DNA of 64,000 bases from Aurantiochytrium sp. KH105 (taxonomy: Eukaryota > Sar > Bigyra > Thraustochytrida > Thraustochytriidae), in NCBI GenBank assembly GCA_003116975.1, contig BGKB01000144.1, positions 1-64,000 on the forward strand. Direction: 5' to 3'. The notes under the pieces are model-generated. The model saw only the letters and a list, made by a program, of their open reading frames with translations, ran no database searches and was not told the DNA's origin. The translations under genes were made by a program, and so were the position numbers. Positions within the stretch are counted from its first letter, which is position 1. Every line of letters starts with the position of its first letter. Below are positions 1 to 9,896 of this stretch, in pieces.

Positions 1-1
1 G

Positions 2-2737
2 GGCCAGGTCAGCTTTTCGTGGAGCCAGATCCTGCAGAGCGGTCGGTCGATCGAAGGCGAGTTCCCGCTCTCGCGCAGCAAAAATGAAATCTACGACCTT
101 GAAGAAGCCGCTGAAGGCTCAAACTGGGCCGGCGAAGACTCGGCCGCGAAGCGCAGACGCCGCAAGAAGGGCAGCAAGTATGGCTGGCTCTCGATCAAGA
201 TGCGCTACACGCCCGTCAAGACGCTCGTGGCGAAGCGCGAAAAGGCCTTTCAAGCGCGCCTGCAAAACCCCAAAATCAAACCGCAGCGTCTCACCAACAT
301 CCACCCGCTGACGGTGCCCAACACATACTTTCCCCCGCGCCGTGGTGATCACTTTGTCATGTACCAAAGCGCACATCAGCCGGGCATTGGCAACGTGATT
401 CCACAGATCGAGCTCGGCAACGAGGGCGAGGAGCTCGACCCCTTTCGTGCGCGCAGTTGCTGGAAGGACCTGTACAACGCCATCGACAGCGCCGAGCATT
501 TCATTTGCATCTGCGGATGGTCCGTGAACCCCTTTATCCGTCTGGTGCGCACTGGCCCGAACCACGAAAGCAAGCTCACGCTGGGCAACCTGCTGAAAAA
601 GAAGGCGAGGGAGGGCCTCATTGTCATGGTCATGGTGTGGGACGATATTTCCAGTACCTCGGTCACCACTGGCGTCATGGGGACTCTTGACGAGGAATGC
701 GTCAAGTTCTTTGAAGGATCCGGCGTCATGGCCGTCAAGACCCCGCGCGAGGACCCGAGCGGACTCTTTAGCAGCCTTGCCAAAATGTCCTATGCGTACA
801 CGCATCACCAAAAGACCATCATCATGGATGTCAAGCCTTCGGACGCTGCCCAGCTGCGCGTCAAGCACCGCCGCCACCGCAATGCCAAGGTCCAGGCGCT
901 CGCTGCCTTTCTTGGCGGCATCGACGTGACCTCGGGGCGCTACGATGACTCGGACAAGCCGCTCTTTGCTTCGCTGAATCGCGCTCACAAGGATGACTAC
1001 TACCAGAACTGCCTGCCGGCTGACGTCGCTGACCCGGAGCAGGGCCCCCGCCAGCCCTGGCAGGACATTCACACGCGAATCACCGGCCGCGCGGCCGCCG
1101 ACGTCCTCAAGAACTATATCGAGCGATGGCACAGACAGGTCGGCAACCACCGCCAGCCCTTTGGCGGCTGCTTGGGCAGCAAGTCCAAGTGGCTGGCCCG
1201 CGGCATGCGCATGAAGAACCTCATGGACCTCCTCAAGGACAGTCCTGGCGAGGCCGCGCTGCCTTCTTCTTTTCTCAACGAGAAGCGCGAGCAGATTGTT
1301 GGCCGCACCGAATCTCTCCTGCACGTCGGCTCGCACACCGACGAGGCCGCCTTTGGCCGCGCCGGTGACGACACGGACCGTCTGGAAGAGTACGACGACG
1401 ATGATCTCTCGGATATCTCCGACGAGGACATTGAAGAGCTGCAAAAGGAGGCGGATCAGCTCGTCTCGGAGACGCGCGAGCGAGCCGAGTCCTGGAACGA
1501 GGAGGTCTTTTCCACGGCGAACGGCGACAAGGTCGTGCAAATCGTGCGTTCGATTAACGAGGACTCGGCACGCCTCGAAAAGGGCATCAAGGCACCCAAT
1601 GCCTTCTTTGACAAGGGCATCAAGGTTGACAACAGCGTGCATCGCGCCTATGTGCACCACATTCGCTCGGCAAAGCACTTTATCTACATTGAGTCCCAGT
1701 ACTTTATTGGTGGCTGTCATCTGTGGGATAAGGCCAAGCGCAGCGGCGCGAGCAACCTCATTCCCATTGAGTTGGCCTCCAAAGTCTGCAACAAGATCGC
1801 CGCCAACGAAGCCTTCCACGTCTACCTCGTTATTCCGCTGTTTTGCGAAGGCCTCCCGAGCGACAAGGCCGTCATGCAGATCTTGCGCTACCAGTACTTT
1901 ACGATCTCCATGGTCTACCGCCGCATCTCGGAGGCGCTGAAAAAGCACAATGTCAAGGATCGCGCGGTCACGGACTACTTTTCCGTGTACTTTTTGGGTA
2001 ACCGTGAGGCTGCCGAGTCGAAGCGCGAAAAGGCCATGGAGAACCACGACACCGAAGACGAGGACAAGATGCCCACGGAAACGGTGCCGCAGTCTGATCC
2101 GGCAGGTTCTGTCAAGCAACAGGGTAAGCCAACGCCCAAGCCTCTTTCGGCCCAGCAGTCCATGCGTAATAACGAGGACCGTGACTACTGCGAAGAGGAT
2201 TACAAGGAGGTGGCGCACAGCGCGCAAGCCCGCCGTCGCTTTCAGATTTATGTACATTCGAAGCTCCTCATTGTTGATGATGCCGTGGCCGTCATTGGCA
2301 GCGCAAACATCAACCAGCGCTCCTTTGACGGCTCGCGCGATTCCGAAATCGGTGCTTCCATGTACGAAATGTCGCGTATCGCTACAGAGTCTGCGACGCC
2401 GCGCGGGCTCGTCTATGGTTTCCGCATGTCCCTCTGGGCCGAGCATCTTGGTGGCTCCATTGCCGAGGACGAGGACTTTGATCCCTCCATTCTTCAGCGT
2501 CCCTCGTCGATCGATTGCATCCGTCTCATTCAAGAGCGCGCCTTCAAGAACTGGAAATACTACATTGATGACGAACACAACGAAAACGTTCCTGGTCACC
2601 TCATGACGTACCCTTACCACATTGACTCCGAGGACGGCCGCGTGACCACGGTCGATGGACTGTACCACTTTCCTGACTTTCCTCACTCGCGCATTCTCGG
2701 CGCTAAGACCAAGCTCCCTGACGAGCTCACTACCTAA
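2..2737 (+). CDS. C2-type phospholipase D (5' end outside window)
   Basis: Hydrolyses phosphatidylcholine and related lipids to phosphatidic acid at membranes. The frame is open from base 2 through the TAA at 2735-2737, so the true start lies upstream; 911 residues are visible. The first ~65 residues (ending GWLSIKMRYTPV) look like the end of a C2 domain. Next comes a plant-PLD-like block (LTVPNTYFPPRRGDHFVMYQ, then CWKDLYNAIDSAEHFI..GWSV). Two HKD catalytic motifs are present: HHQKTIIMD near 803-829 and VHSKLLIVDD near 2252-2281, with YIESQYF between them. The C-terminus (NWKYY..GHL.TYP, then FPDFPHSRILGAK) matches the PLD C-terminal domain. An acidic Asp/Glu stretch at about 1387-1460 is an insertion in the linker. 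Family and activity are strongly supported; subtype and lipid preference are not. Confidence 0.93.
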   Translation, partial: GQVSFSWSQILQSGRSIEGEFPLSRSKNEIYDLEEAAEGSNWAGEDSAAKRRRRKKGSKYGWLSIKMRYTPVKTLVAKREKAFQARLQNPKIKPQRLTNIHPLTVPNTYFPPRRGDHFVMYQSAHQPGIGNVIPQIELGNEGEELDPFRARSCWKDLYNAIDSAEHFICICGWSVNPFIRLVRTGPNHESKLTLGNLLKKKAREGLIVMVMVWDDISSTSVTTGVMGTLDEECVKFFEGSGVMAVKTPREDPSGLFSSLAKMSYAYTHHQKTIIMDVKPSDAAQLRVKHRRHRNAKVQALAAFLGGIDVTSGRYDDSDKPLFASLNRAHKDDYYQNCLPADVADPEQGPRQPWQDIHTRITGRAAADVLKNYIERWHRQVGNHRQPFGGCLGSKSKWLARGMRMKNLMDLLKDSPGEAALPSSFLNEKREQIVGRTESLLHVGSHTDEAAFGRAGDDTDRLEEYDDDDLSDISDEDIEELQKEADQLVSETRERAESWNEEVFSTANGDKVVQIVRSINEDSARLEKGIKAPNAFFDKGIKVDNSVHRAYVHHIRSAKHFIYIESQYFIGGCHLWDKAKRSGASNLIPIELASKVCNKIAANEAFHVYLVIPLFCEGLPSDKAVMQILRYQYFTISMVYRRISEALKKHNVKDRAVTDYFSVYFLGNREAAESKREKAMENHDTEDEDKMPTETVPQSDPAGSVKQQGKPTPKPLSAQQSMRNNEDRDYCEEDYKEVAHSAQARRRFQIYVHSKLLIVDDAVAVIGSANINQRSFDGSRDSEIGASMYEMSRIATESATPRGLVYGFRMSLWAEHLGGSIAEDEDFDPSILQRPSSIDCIRLIQERAFKNWKYYIDDEHNENVPGHLMTYPYHIDSEDGRVTTVDGLYHFPDFPHSRILGAKTKLPDELTT

Positions 2738-3161
2738 ATACTGGAGTTAAACCGTTTATACTCACCATCAGATATTTTACAAATCTTTTCTTCGATGCAA
2801 GATGTTACGTCTCAAATGCTGTGCTCGCCATGATTCTTACGCGACAGAGACAAACGCGTGCGCGCTCTCTTGATGACTAAAGACTATGGCAACCATTTGT
2901 ACATCTGTTTTGTTGTCATATGGAAAAAATTGCTCACCAAGAGTCTTACGCGTCAGAGACAAACGCGTGCGCGCTCTCTTGATGACTATAGACTATGGCA
3001 ACCATTTGTACATCTGTCTTGTAGTCCTATGGAAAATCATCGTCTTTCGAAGCAGGCTTCTGGCTTCGTTGTTCTGATTGGAGCATGACCCTTTCACACA
3101 AGACGAGACCCTGCATTTTTTCCTTTTCTTTTTTCCTTGGTCACTGGGCTGCGGCAAGTAT
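2738..3161. other. intergenic, convergent 3' ends
   Basis: This gap lies between the PLD stop and the YJU2 stop, so it should hold both 3' UTRs. It is AT-richer than its flanks and contains the 109-bp tandem repeat listed separately. No coding signal was seen. Confidence 0.6.
2832..3045. repeat. two-copy direct tandem repeat, 109-bp unit
   Basis: The block starting GATTCTTACGCG at 2832 recurs at 2941 as GAGTCTTACGCG. About 100 bases then match with few changes, including CAAACGCGTGCGCGCTCTCT and ACTATGGCAACCATTTGTAC. It is a local tandem duplication in the region downstream of the PLD gene; no ORF explains it. Confidence 0.9.
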
Positions 3162-4106
3162 CTACTCGTCGTCGTCATCATCATCGGAAGATGAGGCGTA
3201 GGCGAGAAGCCCTGTCGCTGGTGATGCTTTTTCTGCCTTTTTCATCTTTTTCTTGTTGGCCTTCTTTTTACGGCCCTTGACACCGAGAGCGGCAGGCGCA
3301 AGCAAGAGTCCACCGGTCGAGGCAGAGTTATTTTCGCCTTTTCGCGCGTTTGTTGGCTGACTCGACTTGGTCATTTGCGCATGTAAAGGCGTAATCTTAG
3401 CGCCGTTATCATCGTCGTCAACGTCATCATTGTTATCGTTGATCCGATGCACTTTTGCTCGTTTTGCCGCGAATGCCTCGCGCGCAGCGGCTTCATCTTC
3501 CGCGGCCTCTGCTGCAAGTTCCTCAGGAGTTGGCTCTGCGGCACGATCCTTGTTACGTTGCAGCGCAGAAATGGGGTCACTTACTCGCTCGCGTTTACGG
3601 TTCTGCGCACGCAAGTCTTCGAGCGCCTCCATGGTTTCCATTTCAACCTTGGAATTGAGCGTGCGGTCCTCAAGCTTGCGCATTGATGCCTCTGCTGATT
3701 CGCCCCCTTCCTCGGCTTCTTCGAGAGCTTTTTGGCGCTGCGCGGCCATTTCTTCGCGCTTGCGCTCCAGCGTAAAGTCATACGAGCGCTTTCCACCGGA
3801 CTCTATTTCATAGTCAGCGTTTTCAGGATCTGTCAAGAATGTCACTGGCGCCTTGCACCTGGGACATTTGAATCTGAACCGGAAGCGCCGCATGCCGAGA
3901 TAGTCCATACCCTTGGCGGTCTCCTTGGTGGCGTTCACTTTGAGCTGCTTCGCCATCGTGTTATCGCACGAAATGCACCTGAGCCCAAAGGGCAGCATCA
4001 GTCGGATCGGCTGCGCCGCATCGCGGTCAATCTTGACGCCAGGCACCTTTTTCCGCGGATCAAAGTCCGGGCTAAAGTACTTGTTGATCTCCTTGCGGTC
4101 ACCCAT
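3162..4106 (-). CDS. YJU2: YJU2/CWC16-type pre-mRNA splicing factor
   Basis: Acts in the nucleus as a step-one factor of the spliceosome (NineTeen-complex associated). The 314-residue product begins MGDRKEINKYFSPDFDP, as the family does (NKYYPPDFDP). Two CxxC pairs (Cys44/47 in RCISC and Cys81/84 in KCPRC) form the family zinc site, followed by FLTDPENADYEIESG. The C-terminal half is charged, helical and low complexity, ending in an Asp/Glu run after a Lys-rich stretch. The start at 4106 was chosen because it is an ATG beginning exactly at the conserved N-terminus; the open frame further upstream is low-complexity. Human CCDC94 is of similar length. Divergent from the acyltransferase at 5085. 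Confidence 0.92.
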   Translation of the reverse strand: MGDRKEINKYFSPDFDPRKKVPGVKIDRDAAQPIRLMLPFGLRCISCDNTMAKQLKVNATKETAKGMDYLGMRRFRFRFKCPRCKAPVTFLTDPENADYEIESGGKRSYDFTLERKREEMAAQRQKALEEAEEGGESAEASMRKLEDRTLNSKVEMETMEALEDLRAQNRKRERVSDPISALQRNKDRAAEPTPEELAAEAAEDEAAAREAFAAKRAKVHRINDNNDDVDDDDNGAKITPLHAQMTKSSQPTNARKGENNSASTGGLLLAPAALGVKGRKKKANKKKMKKAEKASPATGLLAYASSSDDDDDDE

Positions 4107-4682
4107 GGTGTCTTTTTCTCCTTTTCTCCTTCTTCTTCTTCTTCTTCTTCTTCTTCTTCTCTTTCTTGGCGGACAACACTGCAGGCAAACAAAACAGGCA
4201 GGCACTCGGGCAGGACCTAGCGCGCGGTCAATTCCACAAGGTCCTCCTCCTCTGTGCGAGCGCAAGGCCCCTCCTCCCGTCCCTCCCCAACGCCGCCGCG
4301 AGCGGCCGCGCACTCGCCCACTCGCTCGCACGCTCGCTCCTCGTTGCCCGCCTTTCAGCTTTGCTGCGCGGCGCAACCCCAACTGTGCGCAACCCTTTTT
4401 CCCCCTCTCTCCGAAAATGGGTTGCGCAGCCAAAACGGGTTGCGCATACTTCCCCTTTACGTACTGCTGGCAGGCGGGCCGTGCCAGGCAGCCTGGCAGC
4501 TGCGGCTGCTGCGCGCGCGCAAGTGGAGAAAGCATGTGCCGCAGGAGCCATTGTTCACTTGCGGCGCGCTTTGTTGCACTTGCGGCCGCGACCGGACCCG
4601 CCTCGGAGGCACGTGTTCGTGAGGCCAGCCAGGTGAGTGTGTGTGCGAGTGCGTGTGCGAGTGTGTGTGTCTGTCATTTGAC

Positions 4683-4719
<37 letters not shown>

Positions 4720-5084
4720 TTAGTAGTCAAAAGGCCGGCGGCACGGCATGCGCACGTGCAAAACACGAACGAGGAGCGCAGCGCAGGTCGCAGCGCGCTG
4801 CTGGAGTCCTCGGCGCCGCGGCGTTCGGGCGACGCAGGTGGAGAGCGCGGCTCTCGCTCGCACGTTCACTCGCTTGTCTCGGCTCGAGCTTCTCCATCTC
4901 CTTCTTCTTCTTCTTTTTCTTCTTTCCCACGAAGGATTTTGAACGCTTTGCTGCTGACGGGGCGGAGTCGTCGGACGAGCGAGGAAGTCCGCGTGCAAAG
5001 CTGTTCGAGAAGTAGAGCTCAAACTGATCAAGAGAAAGAGGTAGAGGAGGTCAAGCAAGGCCTTGTGGTCGCAAGCAAGCCACC
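4107..5084. promoter_or_regulatory. shared divergent 5' region of YJU2 and acyltransferase
   Basis: 978 bp between two divergent start codons. It holds a TTC microsatellite (about 4128-4162) just upstream of YJU2, a GT-rich stretch (4636-4672), a GA dinucleotide run (4685-4714), a TTC-rich run (4900-4925), and CAAGCAAG motifs at 5052-5080 next to the downstream ATG. Open frames here are low-complexity and look non-coding. Confidence 0.55.
4685..4714. repeat. GA dinucleotide microsatellite
   Basis: About 15 uninterrupted GA units inside the shared 5' region of the YJU2 and acyltransferase genes. Confidence 0.9.
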
Positions 5085-6035
5085 ATGGCGGGTCGTGTCG
5101 TCTCCGTGTTGGCAACGACGTACTTTTTCATGTCTGCTGTGACTGCGTTCGTGCTGGCGTTTTTGCTGCAAATTATTTGCTGGATCACATTTGCGTGGAT
5201 GATGCCCAAGTACAAGCGCTTGAGACTCATGGGTAGAATTTTTCGCTCAGCGGCACTCATCTTTTGCGTCAAGCTCAACCCCTTTTGGACTGTCAAGGTC
5301 CGCCGGCGGCATCAGTGGAAGGGCAAGCTGCCTCAGCGTGCCATCTATATGTCGAACCATCTCACCTTTGCAGACGCCTTTATGTTGTGCGCCGTCTTTA
5401 TGCCGCGCACAGCCGTGAACTTTATCGCCAAGGCCGGCGTCTTTCAAATCCCAATCGCTGGCTGGAGTCTCAAGATCCAAGGTGATCTGCCGGTGTACTT
5501 TAAGAAAAAGCCCGACGGCAAGTGGGGCATCAAGCCTGGTACCGTGGGCCCAATGATGGACACCGTGGGCCGGTACTTGCAGAATAATATTGGCATTTGT
5601 GTATTTCCCGAAGGCACGCTTTCGCCCACGGGTGTTCTCAAGGAGTTCAAGCCCGGCTTCTTTGACGCAGCCGTCAAGAACAAGGTACCCATCGTCCCAC
5701 TCGCCATGTGGGGCAATCACACGGCGTGGCCCAGTAATTCGTGGTACATGCAGCCTGCCACCATTGAAATCGGCATTGGCGAGCCTCTCTATCCTGGTGA
5801 GAACGAGACCAAAGAGGCCCTCATGGCGCGTGTGCGAGGCGCAATTCTCGACCTCCGCGACAACCTCCCGCTCTACAAGAGGACGCCGATTACTCCTGAA
5901 GTCGCGGCGAAGGCCTCTGCGATGGTGGCACCTAGCGGAGAGGCCGATGTTGAGCAAGGCTCGGCGCTCGATTCCGCGAATGCCGCAAAGGCAGACGACT
6001 CGGACGACGAATTCGATCAAGTGCCCGAGCTCTAA
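5085..6035 (+). CDS. 1-acyl-glycerol-3-phosphate acyltransferase (PlsC family)
   Basis: Transfers an acyl chain to lysophosphatidic acid or a related lysophospholipid, probably at the ER. Product is 316 residues. There are hydrophobic membrane segments near residues 8-40 and 52-64, the catalytic NHLTFAD (NHx4D, residues 91-97), and FPEGT (174-178) in the phosphate-binding motif. IVPLAMWGNH is the later family block. The tail is acidic (DDSDDEFDQ) and may be cytosolic. The ATG sits in an ideal ACCATGG context. It follows the PLD gene by two genes, so both handle phosphatidic acid, but nothing shows co-regulation. Exact acyl acceptor cannot be read from sequence. Confidence 0.9.
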   Translation: MAGRVVSVLATTYFFMSAVTAFVLAFLLQIICWITFAWMMPKYKRLRLMGRIFRSAALIFCVKLNPFWTVKVRRRHQWKGKLPQRAIYMSNHLTFADAFMLCAVFMPRTAVNFIAKAGVFQIPIAGWSLKIQGDLPVYFKKKPDGKWGIKPGTVGPMMDTVGRYLQNNIGICVFPEGTLSPTGVLKEFKPGFFDAAVKNKVPIVPLAMWGNHTAWPSNSWYMQPATIEIGIGEPLYPGENETKEALMARVRGAILDLRDNLPLYKRTPITPEVAAKASAMVAPSGEADVEQGSALDSANAAKADDSDDEFDQVPEL

Positions 6036-7972
6036 GAGGAACGTCTCTCACGTTACGTGAAGAAAACGAAGGAAACGGGAATGCGTTGTCCGCAATGCGG
6101 CGTAAAGGCCTGGGTCTTTACGCCTGCCCGCGGTTGAAACTCTTCCAGTGGAATATCTTGTCGAGTATCTGCTGCGAAAGCGGGCAAACTGGTTCCTTGG
6201 TCACCGTTCTTCCTGCTTCGTTGTCGTCGTCACCGCCATCGTCACCTCGGAATCTTCGTGGTCAGCCCCTCTCAGGCTTGCTGTTCGCGGCCGTTCTGTT
6301 TAAGATTTGATCAATCTTGCGTGTTTGTGACCGATTGCTTATACCTTGACCGCTCTTGACCAGTTTCGAGACCACCCGGTACTGCCCGCTGGTGAGAGTG
6401 TTGTTGCAGGCCGTTGATTTCTTCTTCTCCGTGCTTGTCCACCCACGTTGATGTGAATAGCCTCGCCCCCTTTTCGTCATACCCTCCGAAGTAAAGCCAT
6501 GCCAGAAATATGTCCAGGACCCGAGATACTGCTTCCTTGTCCTCTTCCTCTGCCAATCATTGACGGCGGTGTCGCAGTCAGTCCAGTCGTCCCGGTTCCT
6601 TCTCCGCGTGCCTGCCTTGCGCACCAATCTTTGCACACGGCCTCCTCCTCCTCCACCTCCTCCCCGCCCCGTTCTGGGCGTGGCTGTTGAAGCGCGAGCG
6701 AGGCTTGTTTTGCATGGCTGACGGCTGGCTGGCCGACTGGTCGAGGAAAGCGATGCACCGATCGCCGCGTCGAGTTGTCATCACTCGTCCTGCTGCCGCA
6801 ATTCCAGGCGGGATCGTCGACGTTTTAGCTCCCGCTGGCTCATCATGACACACGCTGACTGCCATGTAGAGTTTTCTCCCAGCGCCCGAAGCCGGGTCCA
6901 GGCTCGCGCGGACGATTCACGGCCGAGGCATGCAACGTCAAAGCCCCTCTTCGTGACGTCGGCCGCGCGGCCGACGTCCCTCTTCGTCATTTTTCTCCAC
7001 GTTGCTCATCTTCTCTCCCTTCCCGTCGCTCCCCTTCCGCGCCGCAGCGCCGGGCCAGCCAGCGGCGCCGCGGCATCGCTGCCTGGGCTCCCTCTCCCCT
7101 TCCGCGCCCCGCCATGGCGGCGCCGCGCGCGTCGGCGTACGCGAGGAGCGGCGCGTCTTGGCGGGCCCTCTTGCGCGCCTTTTCTGGTTGAAATCCGGTT
7201 CTGCCTGGCACGCCTCACCGCGACTGCAGTGACCCTCCCTCCCCAGGTTACTGTTACTTAGCAGGCGGCGCACACGGGTCGCGCGCGACCCGTGTGCACC
7301 GCGTCGATGCGCCGGGCGATGAAGTAAACTGCTGTAAAAGCCACGGGCCGCGAAGGAAAGACCGGCGGCGGCACGCGGGCTTCCCGTTTGGGCGGGAGAC
7401 GGAGGGAGGCAGGTGAAGTCGGGCGCGGCGAGCGCAGCCACGGCGACGCGTCCCGGCGCGCGAGACGCGGCGGCGACAACGAACGGCCTCTCCGAAGACC
7501 GTCTGCACGTCAGCCTGCCTGCCCGTGTCTCGACCGTGAACAGACGGGTTCGCGCCCGGAAAAGGGGCGGCGGGGAGGCGCGCGAACCCGGGCATCGCCC
7601 TAGCCGCTGCGTTATGCTGCTCAGCGGCGCGACGGCGTCGATGGCGAAGGGGAGCGAGCGAGCGCGCAGTCCCGCATCGGAGCCGCCGAGGAGGGCCAGC
7701 TGCGAAGCCGCAGGCGCCGGGGGAGCGAGCAGAACCGGTTGGCTGCGAAGCCAGGGGACGACGACGACGACAACTTCCTGCGGCGAGCAGCTGCTGCACG
7801 GGACTGACTGAGCAGGCACGCGGCTTGGCGAGAAAGCAATCCTGCATCTTGGAGAAGAAGAAGCACAGGCACAAGCACAAGCACAAGGAGAAGAGGGAGC
7901 CTCGCGGCGACGAGAGCTTCTCCGTGGAGCAGAGCAAGGGAGGGAATTCAAGGAGTCACAGACAGCACGAGA
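6036..7972. other. 1.9-kb intergenic, no supported gene
   Basis: Between two plus-strand genes. GC-rich with many short CpG-type open frames on both strands, none with a recognisable domain. A minus-strand stretch at 6262-6556 is open in two frames and less biased than its surroundings, so a short or spliced gene cannot be excluded. A perfect 28-bp palindrome lies at 7270-7297. The last 150 bp is A/G-rich and probably the 5' UTR of the next gene. Confidence 0.5.
7270..7297. repeat. perfect 28-bp palindrome
   Basis: The arm GCACACGGGTCGCG is followed without spacer by its exact reverse complement. It lies 676 bp before the transporter ATG. It may be a protein-binding site or a cruciform; function unknown. 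Confidence 0.85.
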
Positions 7973-9262
7973 ATGACCGTGGGCATGTTCTTCCTCGCGC
8001 AGGCTGGCCGTCGCGGCGCAGTATATGGTCATAAACCTCTTGCTGCGGCTTCGGTGTCTGCGCGCATCACGCCTGCGAGCAGGCAGTGGCGCCAGGCCCT
8101 CGCGCCCATCTCCTCCACGACGACCTCTTCGTACGTGGTGGATGCGACAGTCACGGGCTCATCTGCCCATGGTAACGAGGACGACCCGACCGCTGCCCGA
8201 GTCGCGGGCCTCGACGGCGCCTTGAATGGCATCAACTTCTCGAGCGAAGTTCACGCGAACCTCGCGCACTTTGGCGCGCGCAACCTCGGAGACCTCACCA
8301 TGCTGTCGCAGAGCGAACTTCAGGCGGCTGGCCTCAACATCGTTGATTCCCGCAAGCTCCTCGAGGCGGCAGCCGCCGCTGTGACGCCGGCGGCTGCGGT
8401 CCCGAGCAAAGAAATCGCGGACAGCGCCAAGGCTGCAGCGCCACTGTCACTAGGACAGAGCACCATGGCCTACATCAACGACATGGGGTTGACCCGCGCC
8501 GAGCGCCCTGACTCGCAGATCTTCCTTTCGAGCCTCATGGCTGGTGGTTTTCTCTCCTGGGGAGCAGCTTTGTATGTGCTCCTCGGAGGCGGCAGCGCAG
8601 AAATGCTGGCCTCGGCCCCAGGTCTTCACAAGGTCTTGGCTGCCTCCATTTTCCCCATGGGCCTCACTGCGATTACGCTTACGGGAAGTGACCTTCTCAC
8701 CTCGAACATGCTCTACGGCGCCATGCCCTTTATTTCTGGGGACCAGCGCCGCACCGAGGAGGAAAAGAGCAAGAACCTCACCCGACTGTGGGGCATCAGC
8801 TTGGCTGGCAACTTTGTGAGCTGCGCCGCCATGGCGGCCTTTGTGGCGCCCGTCATTCTCGCCACGCCTGCGGCGGCCGCTTTTGCCAAGGGCGTCGCCA
8901 TTAAGAAGACCTCGGGCGCTTTTGTGGCGACCTTTGGCAAGGCTGTCGGCGCGAACTGGCTCGTCAACCTTGCCATTTTCCAGGCAGCCACCGCCCAGAC
9001 CTCCACGGCCAAGATGGCTGCTCTGTGGGTTCCGGTCACTGCCTTTGTTGCGCTCGGCCTCGAACACAGCGTCGCCAATATGTTTCTTGTCCCCCTCGGC
9101 GTTCTCTGCGGCGCGGAGATCCCGCTTCAGACCTTCTTCCTTGACAATCTTTTGCCTGTTCTCGCGGGCAACGCTGTCGGAGCCAGCATTTGCGTCGGCT
9201 GGCTTCAGTGGCATGCCCTCATGCCCCCCAAGTATGTTCCTGGTTCGCGCCAAGACAAGTGA
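7973..9262 (+). CDS. formate/nitrite transporter (FNT) family protein with N-terminal SAM-like domain
   Basis: Predicted membrane channel/transporter for small monovalent anions (formate, nitrite, lactate type). Product is 429 residues. Residues ~160-425 form the six-helix FNT domain: LTGSDLLTSNM matches the re-entrant GxELxTxN motif, GANWLVNLAIF follows, then KMAALWVPVTAFVALGLEHSVANMF, whose His is the central pore histidine of the family. Residues ~78-135 (INFSSEVHANL..FGARNLGDLTMLSQSELQAAGL) resemble a SAM-type helical bundle, not usual in FNT proteins. The first ~40 residues are Arg/Ala/Ser-rich without acids and could be an organelle-targeting peptide. Start is the first ATG of the frame. 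Confidence 0.85.
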   Translation: MTVGMFFLAQAGRRGAVYGHKPLAAASVSARITPASRQWRQALAPISSTTTSSYVVDATVTGSSAHGNEDDPTAARVAGLDGALNGINFSSEVHANLAHFGARNLGDLTMLSQSELQAAGLNIVDSRKLLEAAAAAVTPAAAVPSKEIADSAKAAAPLSLGQSTMAYINDMGLTRAERPDSQIFLSSLMAGGFLSWGAALYVLLGGGSAEMLASAPGLHKVLAASIFPMGLTAITLTGSDLLTSNMLYGAMPFISGDQRRTEEEKSKNLTRLWGISLAGNFVSCAAMAAFVAPVILATPAAAAFAKGVAIKKTSGAFVATFGKAVGANWLVNLAIFQAATAQTSTAKMAALWVPVTAFVALGLEHSVANMFLVPLGVLCGAEIPLQTFFLDNLLPVLAGNAVGASICVGWLQWHALMPPKYVPGSRQDK

Positions 9263-9896
9263 GACTGAACAATTTGCTCACGATCAACCTGAGCGTCCGT
9301 CCTTTGTAAAAGTATAGATTAGAATCTGATCAATCGCATCGTTGTCATCATTGTATATCCACAAACCGCACGTTGGTCCTTTTTTTTATAGCCCCAAAGT
9401 ACAAGATCGTAAGAAAAAACGCAGAATCTCTTCAGTTCCGAGGGCAGGGCACATCAGTTGAAGCTGGCCTCCGTTTTTTCCATCACTCAAGAACCCTTTG
9501 GCCCTGAGGTCTGTCTCTCTTCTAACATCTCCAAGCCAAGTGCAATTCGCTTCTGATTGATCGAAGTCACTCAACCTAGCCAACGAGCTGAACGAGACTT
9601 GCAATGTTTCCATCCTCTTCACGGTCAAGTTGATATTTCCCATCGTTTCTGATTGTGGTGCGCACTGTGCTTTTACATTTACCGAAACAAATTTTCGAGA
9701 TTCGAACTGGTCATCCGTACAAAGACGTGGTGCTTTTTTTTACCATCTCTACCAACAGCGTTTCCTGGATTGAACAAGTTCGCCATTTGAAAACGAGAGT
9801 TCGTCAACTCAAGCAGCAGGGAATATTTGAAGCAGGTGCTTCTTTGAAGCAAAGCTTTGCTGGTCTATTTCTTCATCAACGACGTAGTCCCACTTG
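9263..9896. other. intergenic, convergent 3' ends
   Basis: 634 bp of lower GC between the FNT stop and the zinc-repeat gene stop. No domain-bearing frame or obvious repeat was seen; likely two 3' UTRs. Confidence 0.55.

Noticed and set aside
119-2686. 855-codon open frame antisense to phospholipase D
   Set aside because: It mirrors the codon bias of the sense gene; translation has no domain and is dominated by composition. The sense frame has both HKD motifs.
3913-5142. 409-codon plus-strand frame overlapping YJU2 and acyltransferase 5' ends
   Set aside because: Low-complexity translation of TTC and GA repeats, starting at a TTG; both real genes overlap it.
6938-8032. 364-codon minus-strand frame in the gap before the FNT gene
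   Set aside because: Ser/Arg/Ala composition shadow overlapping the FNT start; no domain.
9690-9710. Reverse-strand B-box-like GTTCGAATC
   Set aside because: T stem does not pair and no cloverleaf could be formed.
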